A stretch of 64,000 nucleotides of DNA from Desulforamulus ferrireducens (GTDB lineage Bacteria; Bacillota; Desulfotomaculia; Desulfotomaculales; Desulfotomaculaceae), in NCBI RefSeq assembly GCF_002005145.1, contig NZ_CP019698.1:992001-1056000 (forward strand), given 5' to 3'. Shown piece after piece: positions 27,568 through 36,100 of the stretch. The translations under genes and the position numbers were made by a program. Below the pieces are notes generated by a model. The model was not told the DNA's origin and ran no database searches. It worked only from the letters and a program-made list of their open reading frames with translations. Every line of letters starts with the position of its first letter. Position 1 is the first letter of the stretch.

Positions 27568-27717
27568 CTGGTACTGGTAGCACATTCCCCTGCAGAGAGA
27601 ACTTTATTGGAGCCCCTCGTGAGGGTTCGGGAGCCGCATGGCGCGCAGCGACTGGGGGAGTTATGCAGGGTTTTATGACAATTACCTCTGGCGGTTACGC
27701 CACCACTTACACTCTAA
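27568..27717 (+). other. 150-bp structured insert in the loop of repeat copy A
   Basis: Present only in copy A. GC-rich with nested pairing: CCCTGCA (27588-27594) with TGCAGGG (27664-27670); inside it CCCTC/GAGGG (27614-27625); outside it TGGCG/CGCCA (27689-27702). No credible reading frame. It looks like a folded RNA or a second small element nested in the first. No known riboswitch class was recognised. Confidence 0.45.
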
Positions 27718-27964
27718 GGAGGTTCTAAAAAAGCCAATGGCCAAGGGCCAAAGGCTAAAGGCTAAAAGCCAAAAGTCTATGGTCTAAGGCCAAAAAGCCG
27801 AAGGCCGATGGCTGATGGCCGACGGCCAGTTGCACATCATCACCTAATATTGCAACAACCCCCCGGACATAGCCGGCACTTTTTACTAATAAACATGTTC
27901 ATTTAATTTTTCGCATAGTATGTACAAGGACATAAAGCGTCGGGGATAAAAGCGGGGTGAGGCG

Positions 27965-28597
27965 GTGGCCAGAGGACTGAAAAAATTATGTAAATCCTCC
28001 TTACGGGAGGGATGGCCCATCTATTTACTGGCCTTGATAACCTTTGTGGCCGGAATTGTGGCTGGTTGGTGGGGGGCCGGGGGGCTAAACAGCGAACAGG
28101 TGGGGCAGCTACTGCTAAACCTGGATCAATTTATGAACCAAGCCAGTCAACTAAACATAGACCGACAGTCTATGATCAGGGATACCATAACCAACAATTT
28201 GGCTTACATAGGAATTATTTATTTGTTAGGGCTGACTGTTATAGGTATGCCGGTTATCCTGACATTGTTATTTGCCAGGGGTTTTTCCCTGGGTTTTACC
28301 ATTAGTTTCTTAGCCAGGGAAAAGGCCGGTGAAGGCATTGTACTGGCATTAAGTTCGGTGGTGCCGCAAAACCTGTTACTAATACCAGCTATTTTACTAG
28401 CCAGTGTTGCTGCCCTTTCCTTTTCCTGGTTACTACTAAAAAGATTTCTCAATTCCAGATTGCCAATTTTGCCTGGTTTAATCGGTTATCACCTACTGAT
28501 ATTGGTTGTTTGCTGTATTTGTTCGGCTGCAGGGCTGGTGGAAGCCTATATAACGCCGGAGCTTATTAAAGCTACAGCAGCATTTTTAACAAAATAA
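27965..28597 (+). CDS. spoIIM: Stage II sporulation protein M
   Basis: 210 residues with about five membrane helices. SpoIIM joins SpoIID and SpoIIP in the mother-cell peptidoglycan machine that drives engulfment. The SpoIIM-type region GFSLGFTISFLAREKAGEGIVLALSSVVPQNLLLIPAILLAS (residues about 103-145) is characteristic. GTG start with GGGGTGAGG upstream. Its position upstream of yqzK-like, xerD, deoB, dacF and spoIIA genes matches the Bacillus subtilis order spoIIM-yqzK-xerD-drm-dacF-spoIIA. Confidence 0.93.
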   Translation: MARGLKKLCKSSLREGWPIYLLALITFVAGIVAGWWGAGGLNSEQVGQLLLNLDQFMNQASQLNIDRQSMIRDTITNNLAYIGIIYLLGLTVIGMPVILTLLFARGFSLGFTISFLAREKAGEGIVLALSSVVPQNLLLIPAILLASVAALSFSWLLLKRFLNSRLPILPGLIGYHLLILVVCCICSAAGLVEAYITPELIKATAAFLTK

Positions 28598-28739
28598 ACA
28601 AAAACTGACAACTTTAGAAGTTTAAGTTTACATAATCTTTTTGGTGCTGGGGAATATTAAAATCAAGAAAGGGAAATGATAATTTTTTTATCTTATCCAA
28701 AGTAGTGACTAGCAAGCAAATCTCTAAGGAGGGAAAACA

Positions 28740-29030
28740 ATGTCAAAAGAGTTGACCCCGGTAGATTTGCCCTATGATTTAATTAAAACCAGCGCTTTTT
28801 CCGGCTTGGTGCCCAAAGAGTTGGCTCCCTATGTTAAGCCAGCCATGGCGGAATTTAGAAATGAAATGGCTGCCGAGTTAGGTTTACCCGATTATGCCAA
28901 TATGGATAAAGGAGAATTACCCAGTAGGCTTAATGGTAACGTTGGTGGAGGTATGACGAAAAAAATGGTTGCCTTTGCCGAGGCAGTATTAGCCTGGCAT
29001 TATAAAAACAGAAAGTTGATTTCAGAATAA
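28740..29030 (+). CDS. Alpha/beta-type small acid-soluble spore protein, extended N-terminus
   Basis: 96 residues. The SASP core is at residues about 43-88: FRNEMAAELGLPDYANMDKGELPSRLNGNVGGGMTKKMVAFAE, matching the family pattern E.A.ELG...Y....G.L..R.NG.VGG.MTK. Such proteins coat spore DNA. An unusual 40-residue N-terminal extension (VDLPYDLIKTSAFSGLVP...) precedes it; typical alpha/beta SASPs are 60-75 residues. AAGGAGGG precedes the ATG; presumed sigma-G control was not located. Confidence 0.85.
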   Translation: MSKELTPVDLPYDLIKTSAFSGLVPKELAPYVKPAMAEFRNEMAAELGLPDYANMDKGELPSRLNGNVGGGMTKKMVAFAEAVLAWHYKNRKLISE

Positions 29031-29033
29031 ACT

Positions 29034-29067
29034 AAAGGCTCCGCCAAGGGTACGGCGAGAGCCTTTT
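29034..29067. terminator. Bidirectional terminator between the SASP gene and the minus-strand DUF441 gene
   Basis: AAAGGCTC-CGCC pairs with GGCG-AGAGCCTTTT; A-run on the left and T-run on the right allow termination from either strand. Confidence 0.8.
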
Positions 29068-29522
29068 CATTTAAACCAGTAGATTACTTCCAGAAACAAG
29101 GCAGTTAGTCCCGCGGCCATTAAGGGTCCAATGGGTATACCACCTAAAAATACAATACCAATAATAGAGCCTATCACCATGCCAAAAATCAATTGAGGGT
29201 CCAGTTTTAATAATTTGAGACCCTCACCATTCATGTGGGTGGCCAAGGCACCTCCGATAACTGCCAGTATTCCCTGGGGTGAGAGGGTGTTTTTTAACAT
29301 ATCCAGATACACTACATTATCGTGGGCTAAGGGGACGAGCACCGACAGCATCAAAAATATCAGTCCAACCTCCAAGCCCCGCCGCTCCAACAAATATAAC
29401 AGTCGGCTCAGTTTACTCAGCTTAAGAAAAAGAAGGATACAAGCGGCGGTGGCCAACAAATTAGAATCGGCAGCAAAACCCAGTAATAATAAAGCAAACA
29501 GGATTAAGTTACTTCTTTGCAT
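29067..29522 (-). CDS. DUF441 (UPF0756, YtwI-like) membrane protein
   Basis: 151 residues from the ATG at 29522 (GGTGAGAAGG upstream); a longer reading from 29618 has no ribosome site. Four to five membrane helices with family motifs SVLVPLAHDNV, ILAVIGGALATHMNGEGL and GGIPIGPLMAAGLTAL. DUF441 proteins are conserved small membrane proteins of unknown function. It is one of few minus-strand genes here, following another minus-strand membrane gene by about 70 bases. Confidence 0.85.
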   Translation of the reverse strand: MQRSNLILFALLLLGFAADSNLLATAACILLFLKLSKLSRLLYLLERRGLEVGLIFLMLSVLVPLAHDNVVYLDMLKNTLSPQGILAVIGGALATHMNGEGLKLLKLDPQLIFGMVIGSIIGIVFLGGIPIGPLMAAGLTALFLEVIYWFK

Positions 29523-29592
29523 CCTTCTCACCCCCTGTAAATTTTTATGCCCCTGGTTAAAAAAAAGACCTATGGCATAAGCCACAGGCCGG

Positions 29593-29826
29593 TTACTTCT
29601 TATGCATATCAAATACATTTGCCTGAAAGGTTTCCATGCTGGTATTCATGGCATGAAGACCACTGCGTATGCCCTCAATGGAACGTTTGGTCTCCAGCAC
29701 AAAGCTTCTGGTCCTATCAATGATCTCTTCTAGATTGTGATTTTGCGCCAAAAGTAAAAGAACAAGAATGAGAAATAAAGTAAAAGGGCTATTAGGATCT
29801 AAGTCTTTTATCTCATTGTTCACCAT
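29593..29826 (-). CDS. Small unknown protein with one membrane helix
   Basis: 77 residues from ATG 29826, with AGGAGGTGG just upstream; longer readings to 29922 lack a site. A short N-terminus (MVNNEIKDLDPNSP), one very hydrophobic helix FTLFLILVLLLLA (about residues 15-28), then an amphipathic helical tail resembling a coiled coil. No family recognised. Probably in one unit with the DUF441 gene. Confidence 0.65.
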   Translation of the reverse strand: MVNNEIKDLDPNSPFTLFLILVLLLLAQNHNLEEIIDRTRSFVLETKRSIEGIRSGLHAMNTSMETFQANVFDMHKK

Positions 29827-29955
29827 ACCACCTCCTACATTTAGTACCTTTCCTCCAAGCAGCACCCGTTCTAAAAGGAGCAGCACTAGCATATTTTGGA
29901 ATATGCCATAACACATTCGCAATTCTAGTTTAGCTTATGATGAGGAGGGAAGAAT

Positions 29956-30225
29956 GTGCTGGTGGTTTTTATTCCCAAGGCAAAATATAAACATAAAATT
30001 CTCAAAGGGCTTAGATTTACCCTTGTTTTTACCATAATTGCTATTTTGTTGGTACAACTACTGGGTCTAATCCGTACTTCAAGTTTTTTTACCGAGGATC
30101 AGACTCCCAGTGGCAATTCCCTGCGGGTAATTGCACCTGCGGAGGTTTGTGAAGATGAAATGAACCATGGCTTATTGGAGAAAATAATAGAGAGTCTTTT
30201 AAAATATAGACAAGGAGAAAAATAA
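29956..30225 (+). CDS. DUF4227 (YqzK-like) protein
   Basis: 89 residues. One membrane helix (about residues 20-40: LRFTLVFTIIAILLVQLLGLI) after a basic N-terminus and a short acidic soluble tail. Position between spoIIM and xerD matches Bacillus yqzK (DUF4227), function unknown. GTG start with GAGGAGGGA six bases upstream. A terminator lies between it and xerD. Confidence 0.75.
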   Translation: MLVVFIPKAKYKHKILKGLRFTLVFTIIAILLVQLLGLIRTSSFFTEDQTPSGNSLRVIAPAEVCEDEMNHGLLEKIIESLLKYRQGEK

Positions 30226-30251
30226 AAAAAGGAATTATATGGGTCTTGTTG

Positions 30252-30289
30252 AAGTAGTTCCAAAAACCTTGGACTACTTTTTGTTTTTC
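30252..30289 (+). terminator. Terminator after the YqzK-like gene
   Basis: AAGTAGTTCCAA pairs with TTGGACTACTT (one bulge), followed by a T-rich tail, 34 bases before xerD. Confidence 0.75.
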
Positions 30290-30322
30290 ACTGGGAAGAG
30301 TGGAAAAGTAAGGAGGAGGGAA

Positions 30323-31231
30323 ATGGAACGCTGGTTGGCAGATTTTATCCATTACCTGGCAGTGGAAAGGGGTCTGGCCCAAAATACCTTAGCCTCCTAT
30401 CGAATAGACCTCAACCAATATCTAGATCATCTTAAGAAACAAGGGCTGACATCCCTGGGGCAAGCGGATAGAAATCATATCTTATCTCATCTTTATAAAC
30501 TCCAAAAGGAGGGTAAAGCTCCCTCGACAATTTCCCGGCATTTGGCGGCTTTGAAGCATTTTTACAGGTTTTTATTGTCCGAGGGGTTAGTAGCAGAGGA
30601 TATTACCCAGAGCTTGGAATCTCCTAAGCTGGCACAACGTTTACCACAGGTGTTGAGCACTGAAGAGGTAGAAATACTACTTAGTCAGCCCCAGTTGTCT
30701 GATCCCGCCGGCATGCGGGATAAAGCCATGTTGGAACTAATCTATGCCACAGGAATTAGGGTTTCGGAACTGGTTTCCCTAAACCTGCAAGACGTACAAC
30801 TGGAAATGGGGTATATTCGCTGTTTTGGCAAGGGTTCAAAAGAGCGGATCATTCCCTTGGGCTCAGTAGCTGTCAAGTATGTGGAAGAATACCTGTCCAG
30901 AGCCAGGGTCAAACTAACCAAGGGTAAATCAGAGCATCAGGCTCTGTTTGTTAATGTGCAGGGTAAAAGACTTACACGCCAGGGTTTTTGGAAAATCATT
31001 AAGAAATACGCCAGGGAAGGTAAGATCGATAAGCCCATTACACCGCATACCCTAAGGCATTCCTTTGCCACTCACCTCTTGGAAAATGGGGCGGATTTAA
31101 GGTCTGTGCAGGAGATGTTAGGACATGCGGATATCTCAACAACCCAGATTTATACGCATCTAACCAAGATTCGGTTACGCGAAGTATATAATAGCGCCCA
31201 TCCCAGGGCCAAAGTCATGATACAGGAGTGA
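30323..31231 (+). CDS. xerD: Tyrosine recombinase XerD
   Basis: 302 residues from ATG 30323, with AAGGAGGAGGG ideally spaced; a reading from 30239 crosses the terminator. XerD resolves chromosome dimers at dif together with a partner recombinase. N-terminal SAM-like core-binding domain, then catalytic residues: Arg in TGIRVSELV, HTLRHSFATHLL (His, Arg), GHADISTTQIYTH (His, Tyr). The xerD-deoB-pdp order is common in Firmicutes. Confidence 0.95.
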   Translation: MERWLADFIHYLAVERGLAQNTLASYRIDLNQYLDHLKKQGLTSLGQADRNHILSHLYKLQKEGKAPSTISRHLAALKHFYRFLLSEGLVAEDITQSLESPKLAQRLPQVLSTEEVEILLSQPQLSDPAGMRDKAMLELIYATGIRVSELVSLNLQDVQLEMGYIRCFGKGSKERIIPLGSVAVKYVEEYLSRARVKLTKGKSEHQALFVNVQGKRLTRQGFWKIIKKYAREGKIDKPITPHTLRHSFATHLLENGADLRSVQEMLGHADISTTQIYTHLTKIRLREVYNSAHPRAKVMIQE

Positions 31232-31241
31232 GCCAGCATAA

Positions 31242-32417
31242 ATGGGAAAAATCAAACGTGTAACATTAATCATTTTAGATAGTGTAGGCATTGGTGAATT
31301 GCCGGACGCTGCCCAGTACGGGGATGCAGGGTCCAATACCCTGGCCAATGTAGCCAAGGCAGTGGGAGGCCTAAACTTACCTCATTTAGGGAGTTTGGGA
31401 CTAGGTAATATTCACCCGCTGACAGGAGTGCCGGCGGTGGCCTTGCCCCAGGGGGCCTATGGCAAAATGGCCGAAAAATCTCCGGGTAAAGATACCACAA
31501 CCGGTCACTGGGAAATGGCCGGTATTATTTTAGACAAACCCTTTCGCACCTACCCTGAGGGATTTCCGGCAGATTTAATCGAGGAGTTTGAACAAAGAAT
31601 TGGTCGCCGCTGTCTCGGGAATGTAGTGGCCTCTGGTACCCAAATCATTGAAGAATTGGGTGCGCAGCATATGGCCACAGGCTATCCCATTGTTTACACC
31701 TCGGCGGACAGCGTATTTCAAGTGGCAGCCCATGAGGAAGTTATCTCCTTGGAGGAACTTTACCGTATTTGTCAAATAGCCCGGGAACTACTGGATGGTG
31801 AGCATAAGGTGGGCAGGGTTATTGCCCGACCCTTTGTTGGACAACCCGGTGCTTTTCAACGGACAGCCAACCGGCACGATTACGCTGTACCACCGCCGGA
31901 ACCCAATATTCTCACCGAGCTACAACGGGCCGGCGTGAAAACCATGGGTGTGGGCAAGATATTTGATATTTTTGCCGGGGTTGGCATCTCGGAGTCCAAG
32001 AAAACCAAAGACAATATGGATGGCGTGGATAAAACCCTTGAATTTATGAGGAATAGCCAGCAGGGCTTGATCTTTGCTAATTTGGTGGAATATGATTCCC
32101 ACTATGGCCATCGTAACGACCCGGTGGGTTATGCCAAGGCTTTAGAAGCCTTTGATCGCAGGTTGCCGGAAATTATGGCGGCTCTGGGTCCTGACGAAGT
32201 GTTAATCATCACCGCAGACCACGGCTGTGATCCCACCACAGTCAGTACCGATCACAGCAGGGAGTATGTTCCCCTGTTAGTTTATGGTCAGCCGGTAAAA
32301 CAGGGAGTAAATTTAGGCGTAAGAGCTTCCTTTAGTGATATCGCCGCTACCTTGGCTGACTTTTTTGGCCTGCCCTTTGGGGTGGGGTCGAGCTTTGCTT
32401 CGGAGGTTTTGAAATAA
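31242..32417 (+). CDS. deoB: Phosphopentomutase
   Basis: 391 residues. Interconverts (deoxy)ribose-1-phosphate and -5-phosphate in nucleoside salvage. The alkaline-phosphatase-like metal motifs are clear: [20 protein letters not shown] (residues 8-27), the phospho-acceptor region [12 protein letters not shown] (about 83-94), and [25 protein letters not shown] near the C-terminus. Starts 10 bases after xerD and is followed by pdp, its functional partner. Confidence 0.96.
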   Translation: MGKIKRVTLIILDSVGIGELPDAAQYGDAGSNTLANVAKAVGGLNLPHLGSLGLGNIHPLTGVPAVALPQGAYGKMAEKSPGKDTTTGHWEMAGIILDKPFRTYPEGFPADLIEEFEQRIGRRCLGNVVASGTQIIEELGAQHMATGYPIVYTSADSVFQVAAHEEVISLEELYRICQIARELLDGEHKVGRVIARPFVGQPGAFQRTANRHDYAVPPPEPNILTELQRAGVKTMGVGKIFDIFAGVGISESKKTKDNMDGVDKTLEFMRNSQQGLIFANLVEYDSHYGHRNDPVGYAKALEAFDRRLPEIMAALGPDEVLIITADHGCDPTTVSTDHSREYVPLLVYGQPVKQGVNLGVRASFSDIAATLADFFGLPFGVGSSFASEVLK

Positions 32418-32438
32418 GAGAAAGAGGGTTTGTCTGTT

Positions 32439-33740
32439 ATGCGTATGATTGATTTAATCCATAAAAAAAGAGAGGGAGAAAGTCTAACTAAGGAAGAAAT
32501 AGATTTTATCATTCAAGGCTATACCAGGGATGAAATACCAGACTATCAAATGGCTGCTTTTACCATGGCGGTTTTTTACCAGGGTATGAGCAGGCGGGAA
32601 ATTGCCGACTTCACCAATGCCATGGTGCATTCCGGTGAGACCATTGACCTATCAGCCATTGAAGGAATTAAGGTGGACAAACATTCCACCGGTGGCGTAG
32701 GTGATAAGGTAAGCTTAATCATTATTCCCCTGGTGGCTGCCGTGGGGGTTCCTGTGGCTAAGATGTCAGGCAGGGGGTTAGGGCATACCGGAGGAACCAT
32801 AGATAAACTGGAAGCCATCGAGGGCTTTCGTGTTGAACTAAGTCGAGAAGAGTTTATCAATCATGTAAATAACTATAAAATGGCCATTGCAGGGCAAACG
32901 GCCAACCTGGCTCCGGCAGATAAGAAGTTATATGCCCTGCGGGATGTTACCGCCACAGTGGATAGTATCCCTTTAATTGCCAGTTCGGTGATGTCCAAGA
33001 AAATAGCTGCGGGGGCAGATGCCATCGTTTTGGATGTTAAGGTTGGCTCCGGAGCCTTTATGAAATCTTTGGGGGAAGCTAAAGAACTGGCGGAAACCAT
33101 GGTGGAAATCGGTAATTCCTTAAATCGCAAAACCATCGCCATTATTACCGATATGAGCCAACCCTTGGGTCGGGAAATAGGTAATGCCAATGAGGTGAGG
33201 GAGGCTATTGAGGTTCTCCGGGGTCAAGGAGCAAAGGATTTAACCGCGGTGGCCTTAAGTATTGCCTCTTACATGACCATACTGGGTGGGATTTATGAGG
33301 ATTTTGACACTGCCCATGAGGAATTGGTTAAGGTTATCCAGTCGGGTCAAGCCATAGAAAAGCTAAAACAGTTAGTTAGCATCCAGGGTGGCAACCCGGA
33401 GGTCATTGATCATCCGGAAAAACTCCCCCAGGCCAAGCACCATATCGAAGTGAAAGCCTGGGAAAGTGGTTTTGTGGCCAGCATTGATGCCGAAAGCGTC
33501 GGCACCGCTGCTATGTTACTGGGCGCCGGCCGACAGAAAAAGGGTGATACCATAGATCATGCCGCCGGGATAACCCTGTACAAAAAAATTGGTGATGAAG
33601 TTAATCCCGATGATACCCTTTGTGTTTTGCATACTAATTTAGAGAATTATGACCAGGCAGTGCAACTGATTAATAAAGCCTATACCTTTAGCAATAAAAA
33701 GCCAAAGCCGAAGGATTTTATCTTGGATGTCATAGCCTAA
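32439..33740 (+). CDS. pdp: Pyrimidine-nucleoside phosphorylase
   Basis: 433 residues from ATG 32439; the TTG at 32430 lies too near the AAAGAGGG site and is not homologous to family starts (MRMIDLIHKK). Splits uridine/thymidine to base and (deoxy)ribose-1-phosphate, which DeoB then converts. Motif KHSTGGVGDKVSLIIIPLVAA and MSGRGLGHTGGTIDKLEAI carry the thymidine/pyrimidine phosphorylase signature. Confidence 0.95.
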   Translation: MRMIDLIHKKREGESLTKEEIDFIIQGYTRDEIPDYQMAAFTMAVFYQGMSRREIADFTNAMVHSGETIDLSAIEGIKVDKHSTGGVGDKVSLIIIPLVAAVGVPVAKMSGRGLGHTGGTIDKLEAIEGFRVELSREEFINHVNNYKMAIAGQTANLAPADKKLYALRDVTATVDSIPLIASSVMSKKIAAGADAIVLDVKVGSGAFMKSLGEAKELAETMVEIGNSLNRKTIAIITDMSQPLGREIGNANEVREAIEVLRGQGAKDLTAVALSIASYMTILGGIYEDFDTAHEELVKVIQSGQAIEKLKQLVSIQGGNPEVIDHPEKLPQAKHHIEVKAWESGFVASIDAESVGTAAMLLGAGRQKKGDTIDHAAGITLYKKIGDEVNPDDTLCVLHTNLENYDQAVQLINKAYTFSNKKPKPKDFILDVIA

Positions 33741-33748
33741 TTAAAATG

Positions 33749-33788
33749 AGTGGGTGTCGCAAAAAGGATTGCGGCACCCACTTTATTG
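33749..33788 (+). terminator. GTGTCGC/GCGGCAC-type terminator after pdp
   Basis: AGTGGGTGTCGC pairs with GCGGCACCCACT, then TTTATTG. Third of four sibling hairpins. Confidence 0.85.
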
Positions 33789-33920
33789 TTGACTGGTTAA
33801 GCCGTTATTTAAAAGATACGTAACATTTTCTTGGAAAAAGATCCCTCCTATTTTTACAGCATATTGCAGCCCCAAAGGATAACAATAATAGAAGAACAGA
33901 GATCCTGGAGGGTGATATCA

Positions 33921-35123
33921 ATGAACGAAAAGCTGAAATTTAGGGTGAAGGTTTTATTTTGTCTTGTTCTATCCATTGTATTAGCCATCACAGTTGGTTT
34001 ATCCCCTGCTATGGCTGAACCAGCGGCAAAGATCAAGGAAGAAGCCGCAGCAGCTTTCCAGTTGGAGACCACTGCGCAAACGGCTGTTTTAATGGACTAT
34101 AATTCTGGACAAATACTCTACCAAAAGGATATGCATACCCCTCGACCCATGGCCAGTGTGACCAAATTGATGACCATGCTCTTAATTTGTGAGGCCGAGT
34201 CTCAGGGCAAAATTAAAATGACCGACAAAGTAGTGGCCAGTGAACATGCCTGCAGCATGGGTGGTTCTCAGATCTTCCTGGAGCCTGGGGAAGAAATGAC
34301 CGCCAAGGAAATGCTCATTTCCATTGCCACCGGCTCTGCTAACGACTGTAGTGTAGCTATGGCAGAGGCAATTGCCGGTTCCGAGGAAGCCTTTGTGGAC
34401 ATGATGAACCAAAAGGCTAAGGATATGGGGTTAAAGAATACCCACTTTGTCAATCCCACCGGTTTACCCGCGGAAAACCATTATACCTCAGCCTATGATA
34501 TGGCGCAGGTGTTAAGAGAGTGTCTAAGATACCCCACCTTCCGAGAAGTATCCTCCATTTATGAGTATGACCTGCGGGGTGGTGATTTTAAGCTCTGGAA
34601 TACCAACAAACTGTTAAAGTGGTACCCGGGAGCGGATGCCGGCAAAACCGGCTGGACCAATGAGGCCAGTTATTGTTTGGCAGCTTCCGCTAAACGGGAT
34701 GGTTTAAGGTTGATATCTGTGGTACTGGGCTGCCCGATGCCCCGCACCCATTTCCAAGAAACCATCAAATTATTTAATTATGGTTTTGCCAGATATAAAG
34801 CGGTGAATTTGGCAGAAGCCGGACAGGTAATTAAAGAAGTGGCAGTGGGCAAGGGTGAAGTAGATAAGGTTAAAGTGATTACCAAAGAACCCGTTGGTCT
34901 GGTGGTGGCCAAGGGACAAGAAAAGACGGTGGAAGGTAAAATTAATTTGCCAGATAAACTGGACGCCCCCATAGCCAAGGGACAGGTGGTAGGTAATTAT
35001 GTGGTAACCAAGGATGGACAGGAAGTACTTAAGGTAGACCTATTGGCTGCCCAAGAAGTGAAAAAGGCCTCGCCACTGCAGTTGCTCAACGATATGTTAG
35101 ATCGGGTTTATAGTATGGAGTAA
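33921..35123 (+). CDS. dacF: D-alanyl-D-alanine carboxypeptidase, DacF type
   Basis: 400 residues from ATG 33921 (GGAGGGTG upstream). Signal peptide at residues 9-34 (VLFCLVLSIVLAITVGLSPAMAEP). Penicillin-binding motifs: SVTKLM (SxxK), SAN in TGSANDC, and KTG in DAGKTGWTNEAS. Trims the terminal D-Ala of peptidoglycan stem peptides outside the membrane; in Bacillus dacF is the forespore gene directly upstream of spoIIAA, as here. A C-terminal PBP5-like domain follows and an amphipathic anchor (QLLNDMLDRVYSM) ends it. Confidence 0.93.
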   Translation: MNEKLKFRVKVLFCLVLSIVLAITVGLSPAMAEPAAKIKEEAAAAFQLETTAQTAVLMDYNSGQILYQKDMHTPRPMASVTKLMTMLLICEAESQGKIKMTDKVVASEHACSMGGSQIFLEPGEEMTAKEMLISIATGSANDCSVAMAEAIAGSEEAFVDMMNQKAKDMGLKNTHFVNPTGLPAENHYTSAYDMAQVLRECLRYPTFREVSSIYEYDLRGGDFKLWNTNKLLKWYPGADAGKTGWTNEASYCLAASAKRDGLRLISVVLGCPMPRTHFQETIKLFNYGFARYKAVNLAEAGQVIKEVAVGKGEVDKVKVITKEPVGLVVAKGQEKTVEGKINLPDKLDAPIAKGQVVGNYVVTKDGQEVLKVDLLAAQEVKKASPLQLLNDMLDRVYSME

Positions 35124-35163
35124 TGGCCGTCAGTCTTCAATTTAATAATTTGCTCGTTCTCTT

Positions 35164-35192
35164 AAAGCAGCCGTTTTGCGCGGCTGCTTTTT
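35164..35192 (+). terminator. Terminator between dacF and spoIIAA
   Basis: AAAGCAGCCG pairs perfectly with CGGCTGCTTT around a 7-nt loop; T-run follows. Confidence 0.88.
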
Positions 35193-35244
35193 CGACATTC
35201 ATTTTGGAAAATTTTAGCAGGAATTTTGCTGAGACAAAGAGAAA
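35191..35244 (+). promoter_or_regulatory. spoIIA promoter: 0A box plus sigma-H-like -35/-10
   Basis: An inverted 0A box TTCGACA (35191-35197) precedes a sigma-H-like pair: GCAGGAATT (35217-35225, perfect RNAGGAWWW), 12-nt spacer and AGAGAAA (35238-35244, RNNGAAT with one mismatch). In Bacillus spoIIA is under Spo0A~P and sigma-H, in agreement. Confidence 0.65.
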
Positions 35245-35283
35245 AATTTCTAACAATATTTCAATGTGGAAGGGAGCCGCAAC

Positions 35284-35622
35284 ATGCATTTGGATATGGA
35301 ATATCAACAGGATACCTTGGTGGTTCGCCTGGGTGGAGATATGGATATTGGTGTGGCTGATAAACTTCGTATTACCCTGGACAAGGCGCTCACAGAAAAG
35401 AAAATCAAACATTTGGTGCTGAATTTAGCCAGGGTAACTTTTATTGACAGTTCCGGTTTAGGAGTTATTTTGGGCCGTTATAAAAGGTTGCATCAGGCCG
35501 GTGGCAAAATAATTCTCGTGGGAGCACAACCGCAGGTAAGGAGAATTTTGGAGTTATCAGGACTTTTACAAATAATAGAGGAATTGCCGGATGAAAATCA
35601 GGCAATGACGAAGATTGTTTAA
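35284..35622 (+). CDS. spoIIAA: Anti-sigma-F factor antagonist SpoIIAA
   Basis: 112 residues from ATG 35284 (AAGGGAG upstream; the ATG at 35266 is inside the leader). STAS domain protein that, unphosphorylated, displaces sigma-F from SpoIIAB. The phosphorylated serine lies in the invariant FIDSSGLGVILGRYK (D55-S56-S57). It starts the spoIIAA-spoIIAB-sigF operon. Confidence 0.96.
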   Translation: MHLDMEYQQDTLVVRLGGDMDIGVADKLRITLDKALTEKKIKHLVLNLARVTFIDSSGLGVILGRYKRLHQAGGKIILVGAQPQVRRILELSGLLQIIEELPDENQAMTKIV

Positions 35623-35636
35623 AGGGAGTGGTTGGG

Positions 35637-36083
35637 ATGGTAGTTTTGAATAAATGTGTGCTTGAATTTACCAGTGTACCGGAAAATGTGGCCTTTGCCA
35701 GGGTTTCTGTGGCCGCCTTTGCGTCCCAACTGGATTGTACTTTACCCGAATTGGAAGAAATTAAAGTGGCGGTTTCCGAAGCGGTGGGTAATGCCATTGT
35801 TCATGGTTATGGTAACAAACCAAATCATACGGTAAGAGTATCAGCCACCATTTATAAGGAAGGACTGGAAATCAGGGTAGAGGATACCGGTATTGGTATA
35901 GCCGACATAGATTTAGCCATGCAGCCGGCCTATTCCACCGACCCGGAGAGAATGGGGCTGGGTTTTGTCTTTATGCAGTCCTTTAGTGACCAATTACAGG
36001 TTGATTCCACTCCGGGGAAAGGTACCACGGTGACTATGTTTAAACGCATTGGTGTACGTGGCGCCAAGGCGCGGGCCAATTAG
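35637..36083 (+). CDS. spoIIAB: Anti-sigma-F factor / serine kinase SpoIIAB
   Basis: 148 residues from ATG 35637 (AGGGAG eight bases upstream; GTG 35628 lies on the SD). GHKL-type kinase that binds sigma-F and phosphorylates SpoIIAA. ATP-lid motifs: EEIKVAVSEAVGNAIVHGY (N-box), VEDTGIGIADI (G1) and RMGLGFVFMQSF (G2), then GTTVTM. Confidence 0.96.
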   Translation: MVVLNKCVLEFTSVPENVAFARVSVAAFASQLDCTLPELEEIKVAVSEAVGNAIVHGYGNKPNHTVRVSATIYKEGLEIRVEDTGIGIADIDLAMQPAYSTDPERMGLGFVFMQSFSDQLQVDSTPGKGTTVTMFKRIGVRGAKARAN

Positions 36084-36100
36084 TAAAGGCGGGGTTGTTC

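Larger units (their letters stand above)
27446..27857. repeat. Large imperfect palindromic element with heptamer arms (copy A, with insert)
   Basis: Left arm 27483-27554 (GGCCATCGGCCATCAGCC...) is complementary in sense to right arm 27731-27828 (...GGCCGATGGCTGATGGCC...), both built of 7-base words. The inner borders TTAAAC and GGAGGTTCTAAAAAAGCC, the left terminator hairpin and the right flank CACATCATC-CCTA-TATTG are shared with copy B at 51127-51394. Copy A carries an extra 150 bases (27568-27717) where copy B has seven. No transposase. It occupies most of the 530-base gap before spoIIM. Confidence 0.8.

Noticed and set aside
27453-27728. 91-residue + frame across the repeat element
   Set aside because: It runs through the terminator and palindrome arms; its sequence is just the translated heptamers.
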